From the NCBI GenBank assembly GCA_965208025.1, contig OZ242302.1, positions 1,612,001-1,676,000 on the forward strand: DNA of 64,000 bases, in the 5' to 3' direction. The position numbers and the translations under genes were made by a program. The notes beneath the pieces were generated by a model, which was not told where the DNA came from, did no database searches, and saw only the letters and a list, made by a program, of their open reading frames with translations. This DNA is from Bin80 sp965208025. GTDB taxonomy: Bacteria > Bacteroidota > Rhodothermia > Rhodothermales > Bin80. Shown in pieces: positions 34,122 through 41,980 of the stretch (position 1 is its first letter; each line of letters opens with the position of its first letter).

Positions 34122-34976
34122 CTACTTTAACTCCATTTCCGCCATAGAGTTATACTGCAACCTCCTTTCGTAAAACATTTTCTGATATTCTGGAGAAATA
34201 TCATTCAATAGGTATGACAATCCAAGATCCATCGCTGCAATACCTATGGTTCCACTTCCTGCAAATGGATCTGCAATCAGGCCGTCTACCAGTTTTGTCA
34301 TACGCATTGCCAATTTAAGCGGAAATGGAGCAGGATGCGGGGTTCTTGTTTCAGGAACGATTCTCCAAACGTCTCCCCAGAATCTCATTTCTGATACATA
34401 TTTATTGGGGAGTCGCCAATTTTTTCCAGCGATTACATAGATAAGTTCGTAGATGGGTGGAAGAATTGAGGGACGTTTCCCTCCCTGGTTATGACTGCTT
34501 CCCCGGTTCCATATGATGGTTTGACGAACAGGGAATCCCTCGACAATTTTCCCTCGTCTGTCTTCGTGCAGTTTTTTGATCTTTCTCCCAATGTTGTACA
34601 ATACAACGCCGTCATCTCCCACACATTCCAACGCGGCAACCAGCATTGATCTCTGCCATTCTACATACTCATCCTCTGGTAGATTATCTTCAAAGTGTGA
34701 GTAATTATCTGACATCAATGTGCTGTTTTTCCAGTTTGATCCTGGTTTCTTTCCACGACCATTGAAGGCCTTGTTGTAAGGTGGAGATGTTGCAACTCCT
34801 TTCACACCGAGTCCTGTAATTCTCTTCAAAAAGTCAATCGCATCTCCAACCGAATAAGTATTCAGTTCGGGCGGACTTGATGGTTGCGCTCCTTTTTCTT
34901 CCGAGTCATCAAGCCCTGAGAATGGCAATGGTTGAACGATGGGTTCTTTGCTACTGAATCGTTTGGAAGGAATCAT
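34122..34976 (-). CDS. DNA methyltransferase, class beta, probable N4-cytosine
   Basis: 284 aa. The catalytic motif IV comes first (ATSPPYNKAFNGRG, SPPY suggesting N4-cytosine rather than N6-adenine), and the SAM-binding motif I follows near the C-terminus (LIADPFAGSGTIGIAAMDLG, with LLNDISPEY), the beta-class order. The target recognition region lies between (about residues 110-210, including FPVRQTIIWNRGSSHNQGGKRPS). It protects DNA from the adjacent endonuclease. Its ATG overlaps the stop of a small upstream ORF (ATGA). Confidence 0.9.
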   Translation of the reverse strand: MIPSKRFSSKEPIVQPLPFSGLDDSEEKGAQPSSPPELNTYSVGDAIDFLKRITGLGVKGVATSPPYNKAFNGRGKKPGSNWKNSTLMSDNYSHFEDNLPEDEYVEWQRSMLVAALECVGDDGVVLYNIGRKIKKLHEDRRGKIVEGFPVRQTIIWNRGSSHNQGGKRPSILPPIYELIYVIAGKNWRLPNKYVSEMRFWGDVWRIVPETRTPHPAPFPLKLAMRMTKLVDGLIADPFAGSGTIGIAAMDLGLSYLLNDISPEYQKMFYERRLQYNSMAEMELK

Positions 34977-35170
34977 GGTGCAGGTTCTGTGAGTGCCACA
35001 TAGGTGAAGGTCTTGCCCTGACAGGCATGGATCAATGCGTCAATAGCGTCCAGTCTGGACATGTATCTAGGGCTATGATGGTATACGATTCGACATGTAG
35101 CAGTTAGATACTTGAACTCCACCATAGTAAGTGCCAAATTAAGCAAGCATGATACGCACCCAACAGTCAT
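34973..35170 (-). CDS. small ORF coupled to the methyltransferase gene
   Basis: 65 aa of unknown family. Its TGA overlaps the methyltransferase ATG (ATGA), and its own ATG overlaps the stop of the preceding 74-aa ORF (TAATG). Two consecutive coupling overlaps in one direction argue for a genuine operon rather than noise. The C-terminal half (SRLDAIDALIHACQGKTFTYVALTEPAP) looks protein-like; the first half is hydrophobic and cysteine-rich. It could also be a decayed piece of a longer gene. No DNA-binding motif is obvious. Confidence 0.4.
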   Translation of the reverse strand: MTVGCVSCLLNLALTMVEFKYLTATCRIVYHHSPRYMSRLDAIDALIHACQGKTFTYVALTEPAP

Positions 35171-35394
35171 TATAGCAACGGTGTACGGTAGTTCTGTCTG
35201 GGGTGCCTGAACGGATGCTGGACTTCATTTGCTATTCGGGCAGTATCCGCAATTGTAGCGCATACCGTCATTGATTTCCCAAATCCCTGTGTAGCAGTAG
35301 CGCAGACAAATGGGTTTACCGCCCACCGCTTTTCAGCGATATGTTGGCAGGCACCTTCTTCATTGGAAAAAGATAGTATTATCCGGGAACACAA
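35170..35394 (-). CDS. small ORF heading the restriction-modification operon
   Basis: 74 aa, start codon TTG, unknown family. It contains FVCATATQGFGKSMTVCATIADTARIANEV, vaguely like a nucleotide-binding loop but with no full Walker motif. Position (first gene, 11 bp after a perfect inverted repeat) is where a controller protein gene would lie in a type II system, yet no helix-turn-helix is recognisable. It may be a fragment of a larger gene. Confidence 0.35.
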   Translation of the reverse strand: MCSRIILSFSNEEGACQHIAEKRWAVNPFVCATATQGFGKSMTVCATIADTARIANEVQHPFRHPRQNYRTPLL

Positions 35395-35404
35395 GATAAG
35401 CCAT

Positions 35405-35433
35405 TTGGTGGAATTTTCTTCCTATTCCACCAA
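35405..35433. promoter_or_regulatory. perfect 10-bp inverted repeat upstream of the R-M operon
   Basis: TTGGTGGAAT (35405-35414) pairs with ATTCCACCAA (35424-35433) across a 9-nt spacer. It lies just upstream of the first small ORF on the minus strand. It could be an operator or a transcript hairpin; no T run follows the stem on the minus strand (it is followed by ATGGC), so an intrinsic terminator reading left is unlikely. Confidence 0.5.
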
Positions 35434-35904
35434 TTTATGATGTAAAATGTACTAAAATCAGCGTATTCTGCGAACGTAAGTATATTGCTCCCTTTTCTAT
35501 TTACCTACTAGGGTAATTGTCATTTTTAGAGTGACTGTTGCGCTTGAAGAGCAGTGTGAGTAGACTGAATACGATGCCATTGGAAGACACCTTTGCCAAA
35601 TATAGGTTGAGATATGAATTGGCTTCCATTCGATCAATGGAAAGGATTTGCGGAGTGTGTCAAGGGTAATGCTACTGTTTTGCTGGCGAGAATCATGAGA
35701 TCCATCTCTACACTATGGGCATAGAACGCAATCTCATCTGAATCTTTGGCGATTATTTGGAAATCTGCGAACCGGCAATGATCCCATTCGTTTGCCGCTA
35801 TCTTGCACATCCTGCTCTTGTCCGCTGCTGTCCCAGTTCTGTTTGGTATGAATTACTGCCATTCCAGTTGCGAATTGCTCTCTCTGTAGGGCTCTCTTAC
35901 AATC
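35434..35904. other. gene-free stretch before batA
   Basis: About 470 bases without a supported gene. It is the right-hand junction between the accessory island and the bat genes and must hold the batA promoter. A plus-strand ORF at 35757-35981 runs into batA in another frame and is rejected. Confidence 0.5.
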
Positions 35905-36888
35905 ATGGAATTTGCTCAGCCTCAGTGGCTCTTTCTCCTTGGTTTGGTTCCTGCCTATGGTCTATTGACTTGGTTCCGTAGGCGTCACACTCCCGGTCTG
36001 ATTTTCAGCAATGTCCAAGCAGTACAGGATGCACCTCGTGGATTTCGCGTATATGCGTCCATCTTGCCCCCACTCCTACGGATGGGAGCGATGGTTCTGT
36101 GTATCCTTGCACTTGCCCGACCTCAAATCCGAGAGGTCACTCAGGAAAGGTACGCGGAGGGGGTTGACATTGTGCTTGTACTTGATACGTCAACCAGCAT
36201 GCGGGCTGAAGACTTCAGTCCGAACCGCTTTGAAGCTGCCCGCGAAGTTGCCTCCGAATTTATTGAAGGACGTGTATCTGATCGAATTGGACTGATTGTC
36301 TTTGCTGCCAAGGCTTATACCCAAACCCCTTTGACCCTTGATTATCAATTCTTGCAGCGAATGCTTGGCGAAGTGGAGGTCGGGATCATTCAAGATGGAA
36401 CGGCAATTGGCACCGCCTTGGCTACGGCTGTAAACCGCGTCAAAGATACCGTTGCGGAGAGCAAAGTCATCATCCTGCTTACGGATGGACAAAATAATCG
36501 CGGAGAAATTGATCCTGTCACGGCCTCCGAGGTTGCAGCAACCCTGGGGGTTCGTATTTACGCAATCGGCGTTGGTGCTTATGGGGAGGCCCCATTCGTA
36601 GTGGACCGCCCCTTCGGAGGTAGACAGCGTCAGATGGTACCAGTTGAAATTGATGAGGATATGTTGCGATCTATATCCGAAGGAACGGGTGGTCAATATT
36701 TTCGGGCAACCAATAAGGAGGCGCTTCGAGAGATTTATGCGCAGATTGGCGAATTGGAAAAATCTGAGATTGAGACTCGCATCTACACAGACTATGAGGA
36801 GCGTTATATTCGTTTTTTATTTCCAGGGCTGATTCTGGTCCTGATTGAAATCTTTCTAACTGCTACGTTTCTGAGACGCTTTCCCTGA
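35905..36888 (+). CDS. batA: BatA, vWA-domain membrane protein
   Basis: 327 aa: two N-terminal helices (LFLLGLVPAYGLLTWF; ILPPLLRMGAMVLCILALARP), a von Willebrand A domain (about 85-270) with the MIDAS motif DTSTSMRAEDFSPNR, the second MIDAS Thr in PLTLDY and the DG of LLTDGQNNRGE, and a C-terminal helix (FLFPGLILVLIEIFLTATFL). Bat proteins protect the envelope during oxygen exposure in Bacteroides; the mechanism is unresolved. The gene overlaps batB by 1 base. It starts the batA-E operon. Confidence 0.93.
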   Translation: MEFAQPQWLFLLGLVPAYGLLTWFRRRHTPGLIFSNVQAVQDAPRGFRVYASILPPLLRMGAMVLCILALARPQIREVTQERYAEGVDIVLVLDTSTSMRAEDFSPNRFEAAREVASEFIEGRVSDRIGLIVFAAKAYTQTPLTLDYQFLQRMLGEVEVGIIQDGTAIGTALATAVNRVKDTVAESKVIILLTDGQNNRGEIDPVTASEVAATLGVRIYAIGVGAYGEAPFVVDRPFGGRQRQMVPVEIDEDMLRSISEGTGGQYFRATNKEALREIYAQIGELEKSEIETRIYTDYEERYIRFLFPGLILVLIEIFLTATFLRRFP

Positions 36889-37907
36889 TGGCCTGGCTTT
36901 ATGAGTCACTTCTATGGACCCTTTGGGCTGTACCTCTTGTGATCGTGCTCAGCCTCTATGCGGCGTGGAGACGTCGCACGTATCAGGCCCGTTTTGGCAG
37001 GATCCCCCTCGTTCAAAAGCTGTCCAGTCATGTCAGCAGCCGACGGCGGCGGTATAAAGCTTCTCTCATGACCGCGGTCGTGACCCTATTTGCACTCTCG
37101 CTCGCTGGTCCTCAGGTTGGCACGCAACTGCGAGAGATTAAGCGGGAAGGAATTGATCTTGTGATTGCGCTTGATGTGTCAGCATCAATGCTCGCCGAAG
37201 ATGTTGCCCCGAACCGCCTTGGCCGAGCCCGTAATGAAATCAAACGGCTGCTCAGTGAACTACGGGGAGACCGTGTCGGGCTGGTTATTTTTGCTGGGGA
37301 TGCCTTCATTCAGTGCCCTCTGACCACGGATTATAGTGCTGTACGATTGTTTTTGGATGTGGCGAATCCTGACCTGATTCCCACTCCCGGCACCGACTTC
37401 AGTGCAGCGATTCAAATGGCCGTTCAGTCATTTGATGCCCCATCAGCGAGTACAGACTCGGAAACGACAAGGTCAAAAGCACTTTTAATTGTGTCCGATG
37501 GAGAGAATCATATTGAGGAATTAGACGATGTACTCTCAACCGCTCAAAATGCAGGAATCACCATATTCGCTGCCGGCGTTGGAGGTCTTGATGGTGCACC
37601 TATTCCCGTGTATAACACAAGTGGACGTCGAACAGGTTACAAGCGGGATCTGGAAGGACAGATTATCTACTCACGAATGGAAGAGACAGGGCTTAAAGAA
37701 CTCAGCAAAGAAGGAGCATACTTTCAGGTTGCCCAAACATCAAGTTCCCTCTCGAAACTGATTCCTGCACTTGAGCAATTAGATCAAGTCACTTTGGCAG
37801 AAGAAGAATATGAAGACTATGATTTAAAGTATCAATGGCCTCTTGCATTGGCATTATTGTTGTTCATTCTCGATGGGATCATTACTGTCCGTCGAGGCTC
37901 CGCTTAA
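36888..37907 (+). CDS. batB: BatB, vWA-domain membrane protein
   Basis: 339 aa paralogue of BatA with the same order: N-terminal helices, vWA domain with MIDAS DVSASMLAEDVAPNRLGRARNEIK at about 93-116 and SDGENHIEELDDVL, then a C-terminal helix (WPLALALLLFILDGIITV). It probably acts as a complex with BatA. Between the vWA domain and the last helix there is a charged EEEYEDYDLKY loop. It is 24 bp before batC. Confidence 0.93.
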   Translation: MAWLYESLLWTLWAVPLVIVLSLYAAWRRRTYQARFGRIPLVQKLSSHVSSRRRRYKASLMTAVVTLFALSLAGPQVGTQLREIKREGIDLVIALDVSASMLAEDVAPNRLGRARNEIKRLLSELRGDRVGLVIFAGDAFIQCPLTTDYSAVRLFLDVANPDLIPTPGTDFSAAIQMAVQSFDAPSASTDSETTRSKALLIVSDGENHIEELDDVLSTAQNAGITIFAAGVGGLDGAPIPVYNTSGRRTGYKRDLEGQIIYSRMEETGLKELSKEGAYFQVAQTSSSLSKLIPALEQLDQVTLAEEEYEDYDLKYQWPLALALLLFILDGIITVRRGSA

Positions 37908-37931
37908 CCTGACCATAGATAAATCAATACG

Positions 37932-38720
37932 ATGACCATTACAACAATTCTGGGAATTTTTGTTGCTTCCATACAGATCATTCCCGGAGCTGCCCCAAAG
38001 AAACACGGTAGAGATGGCAATGATCGTCTGAAACAGGACCAGTATGATGAGGCTGCTGCTGCCTATCAAGAGGGTCTGTCGTCCTATCAATCTTCCGATC
38101 AGACGGACCAGATTTATCACGGTCTCCAGAACAATCTTGGTCTAAGCTTGCACCGGCAAGAGAATTTTGAGGAAGCCGGTCAAGCCTTTGGGGAAGCACT
38201 CGCCGCTGCCCCCAATGAAGATGCGGTTAGTCTGGCAGCATTCAATGCGGGAAACAATGCCTTTACTACGCAGCAGTTAGAGCGTGCCCTGGAATTCTAT
38301 GAGACTGCATTACTGTCCGATCCAAATAATGAGGATGCTAAATTCAATTATGAATTCGTGAGCAGACAACTCCGTGATCAACAACAGAACCAGGAACAGG
38401 ATTCTGATGAAAATCAGGAGCAAGAAGAAAACCAGAATGAAGAACAAGAGGGTGAGCAAGAAAATGAAAGTGATCAAAATGAACAAAATCCAAATCAGGA
38501 AACAGATCAGAACGAAAATTCAGAGGAGAGCAACCAGCAGCAGTCCCAAGAAGAGCAACAGGAACAAAATTCACAAGAACAGAATCAGCCTCAGTCGGCC
38601 CCTCTGACGCAGGAGCAGGCTGAGCGTATCTTGGAGGCGCTGGAAAATGAAGAAGAGGAACTCTTGCGAGAGATCCAAAAAGTTGAAGCACGCCCCCGAC
38701 GCGTGGCTAAAGATTGGTAG
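37932..38720 (+). CDS. batC: BatC, TPR protein with Q/E/N-rich tail
   Basis: 262 aa. After a short N-terminal hydrophobic stretch (TTILGIFVASIQIIPGA), at least three TPR-like units follow (GNDRLKQDQYDEAAAAYQEGL; GLSLHRQENFEEAGQAFGEALA; GNNAFTTQQLERALEFYETALLSDPNNEDAKFNYEFV). The C-terminal half from about residue 145 is extremely rich in Gln, Glu and Asn, then ends with a conserved-looking ERILEALENEEEELLREIQK helix. BatC is the scaffold of the Bat complex; the low-complexity tail is typical of the family, although here it is long. Confidence 0.9.
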   Translation: MTITTILGIFVASIQIIPGAAPKKHGRDGNDRLKQDQYDEAAAAYQEGLSSYQSSDQTDQIYHGLQNNLGLSLHRQENFEEAGQAFGEALAAAPNEDAVSLAAFNAGNNAFTTQQLERALEFYETALLSDPNNEDAKFNYEFVSRQLRDQQQNQEQDSDENQEQEENQNEEQEGEQENESDQNEQNPNQETDQNENSEESNQQQSQEEQQEQNSQEQNQPQSAPLTQEQAERILEALENEEEELLREIQKVEARPRRVAKDW

Positions 38721-38725
38721 AATTT

Positions 38726-40555
38726 ATGCGGTCTCTTATTCTATTGCTCGGGCTTGCTTTGTTGATCTCGGATTCAATTGCACAAACCGTTTCAGGGTTA
38801 GTATCCTCACCCACGATTGGAACACAGGAAACCGTTGCCTATACTCTGGAAATCTCTGATGCGAATGCGTCCGAGATTGACACTCCAAATCCCCCCGATG
38901 CGGAGGGACTTGTACTGGTTTCAAATACTGCGTCACGAGGAACGAGCATGTCCATCATCAATGGACAGGTATCCCGAAGCGTGAGCTATACATGGCGTTA
39001 CAGACCTGAGCAAGAAGGTGAGGCACGTATCTTGGGGGCCACGGTGATGATTGCAGGTGCGAGTTACAGTGCACCTCCTGTTGCAGTCTCAGTTGTCCCT
39101 CAGTCGCAACGACCTCAACGCCGCCGCCGTTCTCCATTTGGAGGGTTTAGTCTTTTTGATGATCCAACCCCTGCTGCTCCTCCCCCCGAGGTAACGGATC
39201 GGGACATATTTATTCGGGCGAGTCAGAGTAGTCAAGAAGCCTATCAGAATGAGCAATTGACGCTTGACTATAAATTGTTTTTTCGACCAGAAACCCTTCC
39301 CCGAAACACTCGCTTGGCAGATTCATGGGATGCCGAAGGGTTCTGGCGTGAGGACCTCAAGCTCCCCGACAGTCCAGTCCCTGAAGTTGTGGTGGAGAAT
39401 GGAATCCGCTATCAGGCGATCTCAATCCGCCGTGTCGCCGTATTTCCTACGCGCCCAGGGGAACTCTCTATTGATCCGCTAAAAATTGCGGTGGAAGTCC
39501 AATCTCCCGATATGGATCCGTTCAGTACCCCACTTTTCTCTCGTTCCCATACATTGGTTGAACGTGCCTCCCCGACCCTGAACATCCGATCCAAGGACTT
39601 ACCCTCAAATCCGCCGAATGGATTCACGGGTGCGGTGGGACAATATGCACTGAGTGCAGAGCTTAGTCAAAACGAATTGGAAGTTGGCGAAGCATTACAA
39701 CTCACAGCGGTCGTTGAAGGCGTCGGAAACATTGCATTGATTGAAACTCCATCAATTGATCCTCCAGGTATTTTTGAGGTCTACGACCCAGAGGTTAACT
39801 CGTCCAAATCTGAAAATGGGAATCTGATTCGCGGTAAGAAGACCTTCACCTGGCTCATGGTCCCCCGCTCAAACGGGACATTCCAGATTCCTCCCATTCA
39901 ATTTGTATTCTTTGATCCATCACAGGAGGACTATGTGGTTCGGTCCGTCCCTCTGGATCCTATTACCATTACGGGTACAACTCCGACCGCCCTTGCAGTT
40001 ACATCAACCGCCTCTGGGTTCCCGGTTGACGACATCGCAGTTTTGAAACGCAATCCCAGATGGATCACCATTCGTGACAATCCCCTTTATCGTACGACTT
40101 GGTTTTATCTACTACTCACCTTCCCTATACTTGCACTTGGTGTTACTGCTCTATTGAGGCAACGAGTGACTCGGCTTTCGACCGACACCGTTTGGGCTAG
40201 AAATAGGAAAGCCCACCCTCTGGCGCGTAAGCACCTGAAAAATGCTAAAAAACTCCTCGCTGTCGGTGACCCCCATCAATTTTATACTGCTCTGGAACAG
40301 GCCATACTCGGCTTCTTGGGAAATCGGTTGAATATCAACGAACGGGGCCAGACCAGATTCCAACTCGCACAGCTACTTGGAAATGTGGGACTTTCTGCAA
40401 ACATGCAAGCAGAACTCATTGAATTTCTTGACGCATGCGATGCAGCGCGGTTTGCGCCGATTCCCCCAGACAGCGCGCAGATGAAAGAACATCTGAACCA
40501 AGCGACTCACCTATTAAGCGCAGTCGCAAACGAACTTGAGTCGGTCACCACATGA
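38726..40555 (+). CDS. batD: BatD, BatD-family oxygen tolerance protein
   Basis: 609 aa from ATG 38726, five bases after batC stops; an upstream TTG would precede a normal signal peptide (MRSLILLLGLALLISDSIAQ). The BatD N-terminal domain is seen in VSGLVSSPTIGTQETVAYTLEISD and YTWRYRPEQEGEARILGATVMIAG, followed by an Arg/Pro linker (RPQRRRRSPFGGF), a second domain (DIFIRASQSSQEAYQNEQLTLDYKLFF), a membrane helix (WFYLLLTFPILALGVTALL) and a cytoplasmic DUF4381-like helical tail with HPLARKHLKNAKKLLA. Its stop overlaps batE (ATGA). Confidence 0.92.
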   Translation: MRSLILLLGLALLISDSIAQTVSGLVSSPTIGTQETVAYTLEISDANASEIDTPNPPDAEGLVLVSNTASRGTSMSIINGQVSRSVSYTWRYRPEQEGEARILGATVMIAGASYSAPPVAVSVVPQSQRPQRRRRSPFGGFSLFDDPTPAAPPPEVTDRDIFIRASQSSQEAYQNEQLTLDYKLFFRPETLPRNTRLADSWDAEGFWREDLKLPDSPVPEVVVENGIRYQAISIRRVAVFPTRPGELSIDPLKIAVEVQSPDMDPFSTPLFSRSHTLVERASPTLNIRSKDLPSNPPNGFTGAVGQYALSAELSQNELEVGEALQLTAVVEGVGNIALIETPSIDPPGIFEVYDPEVNSSKSENGNLIRGKKTFTWLMVPRSNGTFQIPPIQFVFFDPSQEDYVVRSVPLDPITITGTTPTALAVTSTASGFPVDDIAVLKRNPRWITIRDNPLYRTTWFYLLLTFPILALGVTALLRQRVTRLSTDTVWARNRKAHPLARKHLKNAKKLLAVGDPHQFYTALEQAILGFLGNRLNINERGQTRFQLAQLLGNVGLSANMQAELIEFLDACDAARFAPIPPDSAQMKEHLNQATHLLSAVANELESVTT

Positions 40556-41295
40556 AATTCAGGACCGCTCTGACAATCGTACTCCTGACCTGTTCGGGGG
40601 TGACCTATGCCCAACAACTTGAAGACGCACTTCGCATCTTTGATGAGGCGAATCAACTCGTTGAGTCAGGCGCCTTTGAGGAGGCGATTGGTCTGTACCA
40701 TGCTGTACTTGAAACAGGCTTTGTGAGTGGCGCCGTTTACCATAATCTCGCCAGTGCGTATTTCCGCATAGATGAAATTGGAGAGTCGGTCCAATATTAT
40801 GAAAGTGCTCGCCGAATCCTTGGGGATGATCCTCAACTCATGCATAACATCCAAATCGTGGAGGCAAGAGTTCAGAGTCCATTCTCGAAACTTCCGACTC
40901 CGTTTTGGCGAGTATGGTGGGAACGTTTATTTGGCCAATATTCTGCTATACCATTTTTTATAGCTGGAGGCAGCCTCTACCTGATTGCCTGTCTTCTGTT
41001 TGGCCAATTCCTCTGGACAAAAACGCGAAACAACTGGCACCGACGTGCGCGTACTGGAACACTGGCGACTGGGATCTTGCTACTGATCATTGCGGCAGTG
41101 ATTTCCGGGGAGCGAAACTCATTTCAGGGCGCATCTATTCTGGAGCCCACAATACTTACCACCCAGACCGAACGTATTGAGGTACCTGAGGGCGTAGTGG
41201 TTACGCTCGTTGGCGAATCCACAGCTGGTACCGAAGTCCGTCTACCTAATGGGATCCAAGGATCTGTGGATTCAAACCTCTTAGGAAAGTTCTAA
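40552..41295 (+). CDS. batE: BatE, TPR and SH3-like protein
   Basis: 247 aa with signal peptide (FRTALTIVLLTCSGVTYA), one or two TPR units (FDEANQLVESGAFEEAIGLYHAVLETG; AVYHNLASAYFRIDEIGESVQYYESA), two membrane helices (FFIAGGSLYLIACLLFGQFLW; GTLATGILLLIIAAVISG) and a C-terminal SH3-like beta segment (VPEGVVVTLVGESTAGTEVRLPNGIQGSV). This is the family's normal layout. It is the last bat gene, and about 685 non-coding bases follow. Confidence 0.9.
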   Translation: MKFRTALTIVLLTCSGVTYAQQLEDALRIFDEANQLVESGAFEEAIGLYHAVLETGFVSGAVYHNLASAYFRIDEIGESVQYYESARRILGDDPQLMHNIQIVEARVQSPFSKLPTPFWRVWWERLFGQYSAIPFFIAGGSLYLIACLLFGQFLWTKTRNNWHRRARTGTLATGILLLIIAAVISGERNSFQGASILEPTILTTQTERIEVPEGVVVTLVGESTAGTEVRLPNGIQGSVDSNLLGKF

Positions 41296-41980
41296 GTCCA
41301 TGATTGCTCTCCCCTCATGCGAAAGAGGAGTCTTTACTTTCAAAAAGACTTCGTTGAATCCGACTCCCCTGCCCCATTGTTTGGGGGAGGTAAATGTATA
41401 GGTCTCCTTGCTAGGCCCTTGACTTCAGTGTGGTTTTCCATGGAGAAAGCTGTTTACAGCTTGAGGGGTGTTGATTCTTCCCACCGACAAAAAATATCAA
41501 ATCCATGAAGAATGAATTCACCCCCTGCACCCCCAAGGATCATTGAAGAATCTGGTACATTGTTGTCTAGTTGTCGACTGCAAACGATGGTTCTATGATG
41601 ACTGACGACTCTCTGGATCCTGTCAGATTCTTATCCCCCAATGATGGATTCGTTTGGATGATGAATCTGATGAGGAGGTTTAAGACTTGAAGGATCCAAG
41701 GGATTACTGCATTTTGATCAGTTTGGCACTGTACAAAAAGAAATTCACTACTGCAGTAACCCTGACATTTACTATCTTTGAATCGTTCACTTTCAACATA
41801 AATGGAAGATCTTTGGCTCCTTAAGGAATGGATATATTCCGATGGCTTTTTCGATGAGGGTAACTCCCATGCATAGCTGTATTAGGGTTTGCAATCAATC
41901 ATGTACTTCAATATGTTATTTTGCGTTTATGTGGTCTGCAGAAATTCCAAGAGAGGACTTAAAATATTATAATCAAGCAG
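41296..41980. other. long non-coding stretch after batE
   Basis: 685 bases without a supported gene. An imperfect hairpin just after batE (CTCCCCTC near 41308 with GAGGAG at 41325, followed by TCTTT) and another around 41374-41394 (CTCCCC with GGGGGAG) may stop bat transcription, but neither has a good T run. The rest is AT-rich and may hold the promoter of the methylase gene. Confidence 0.45.
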
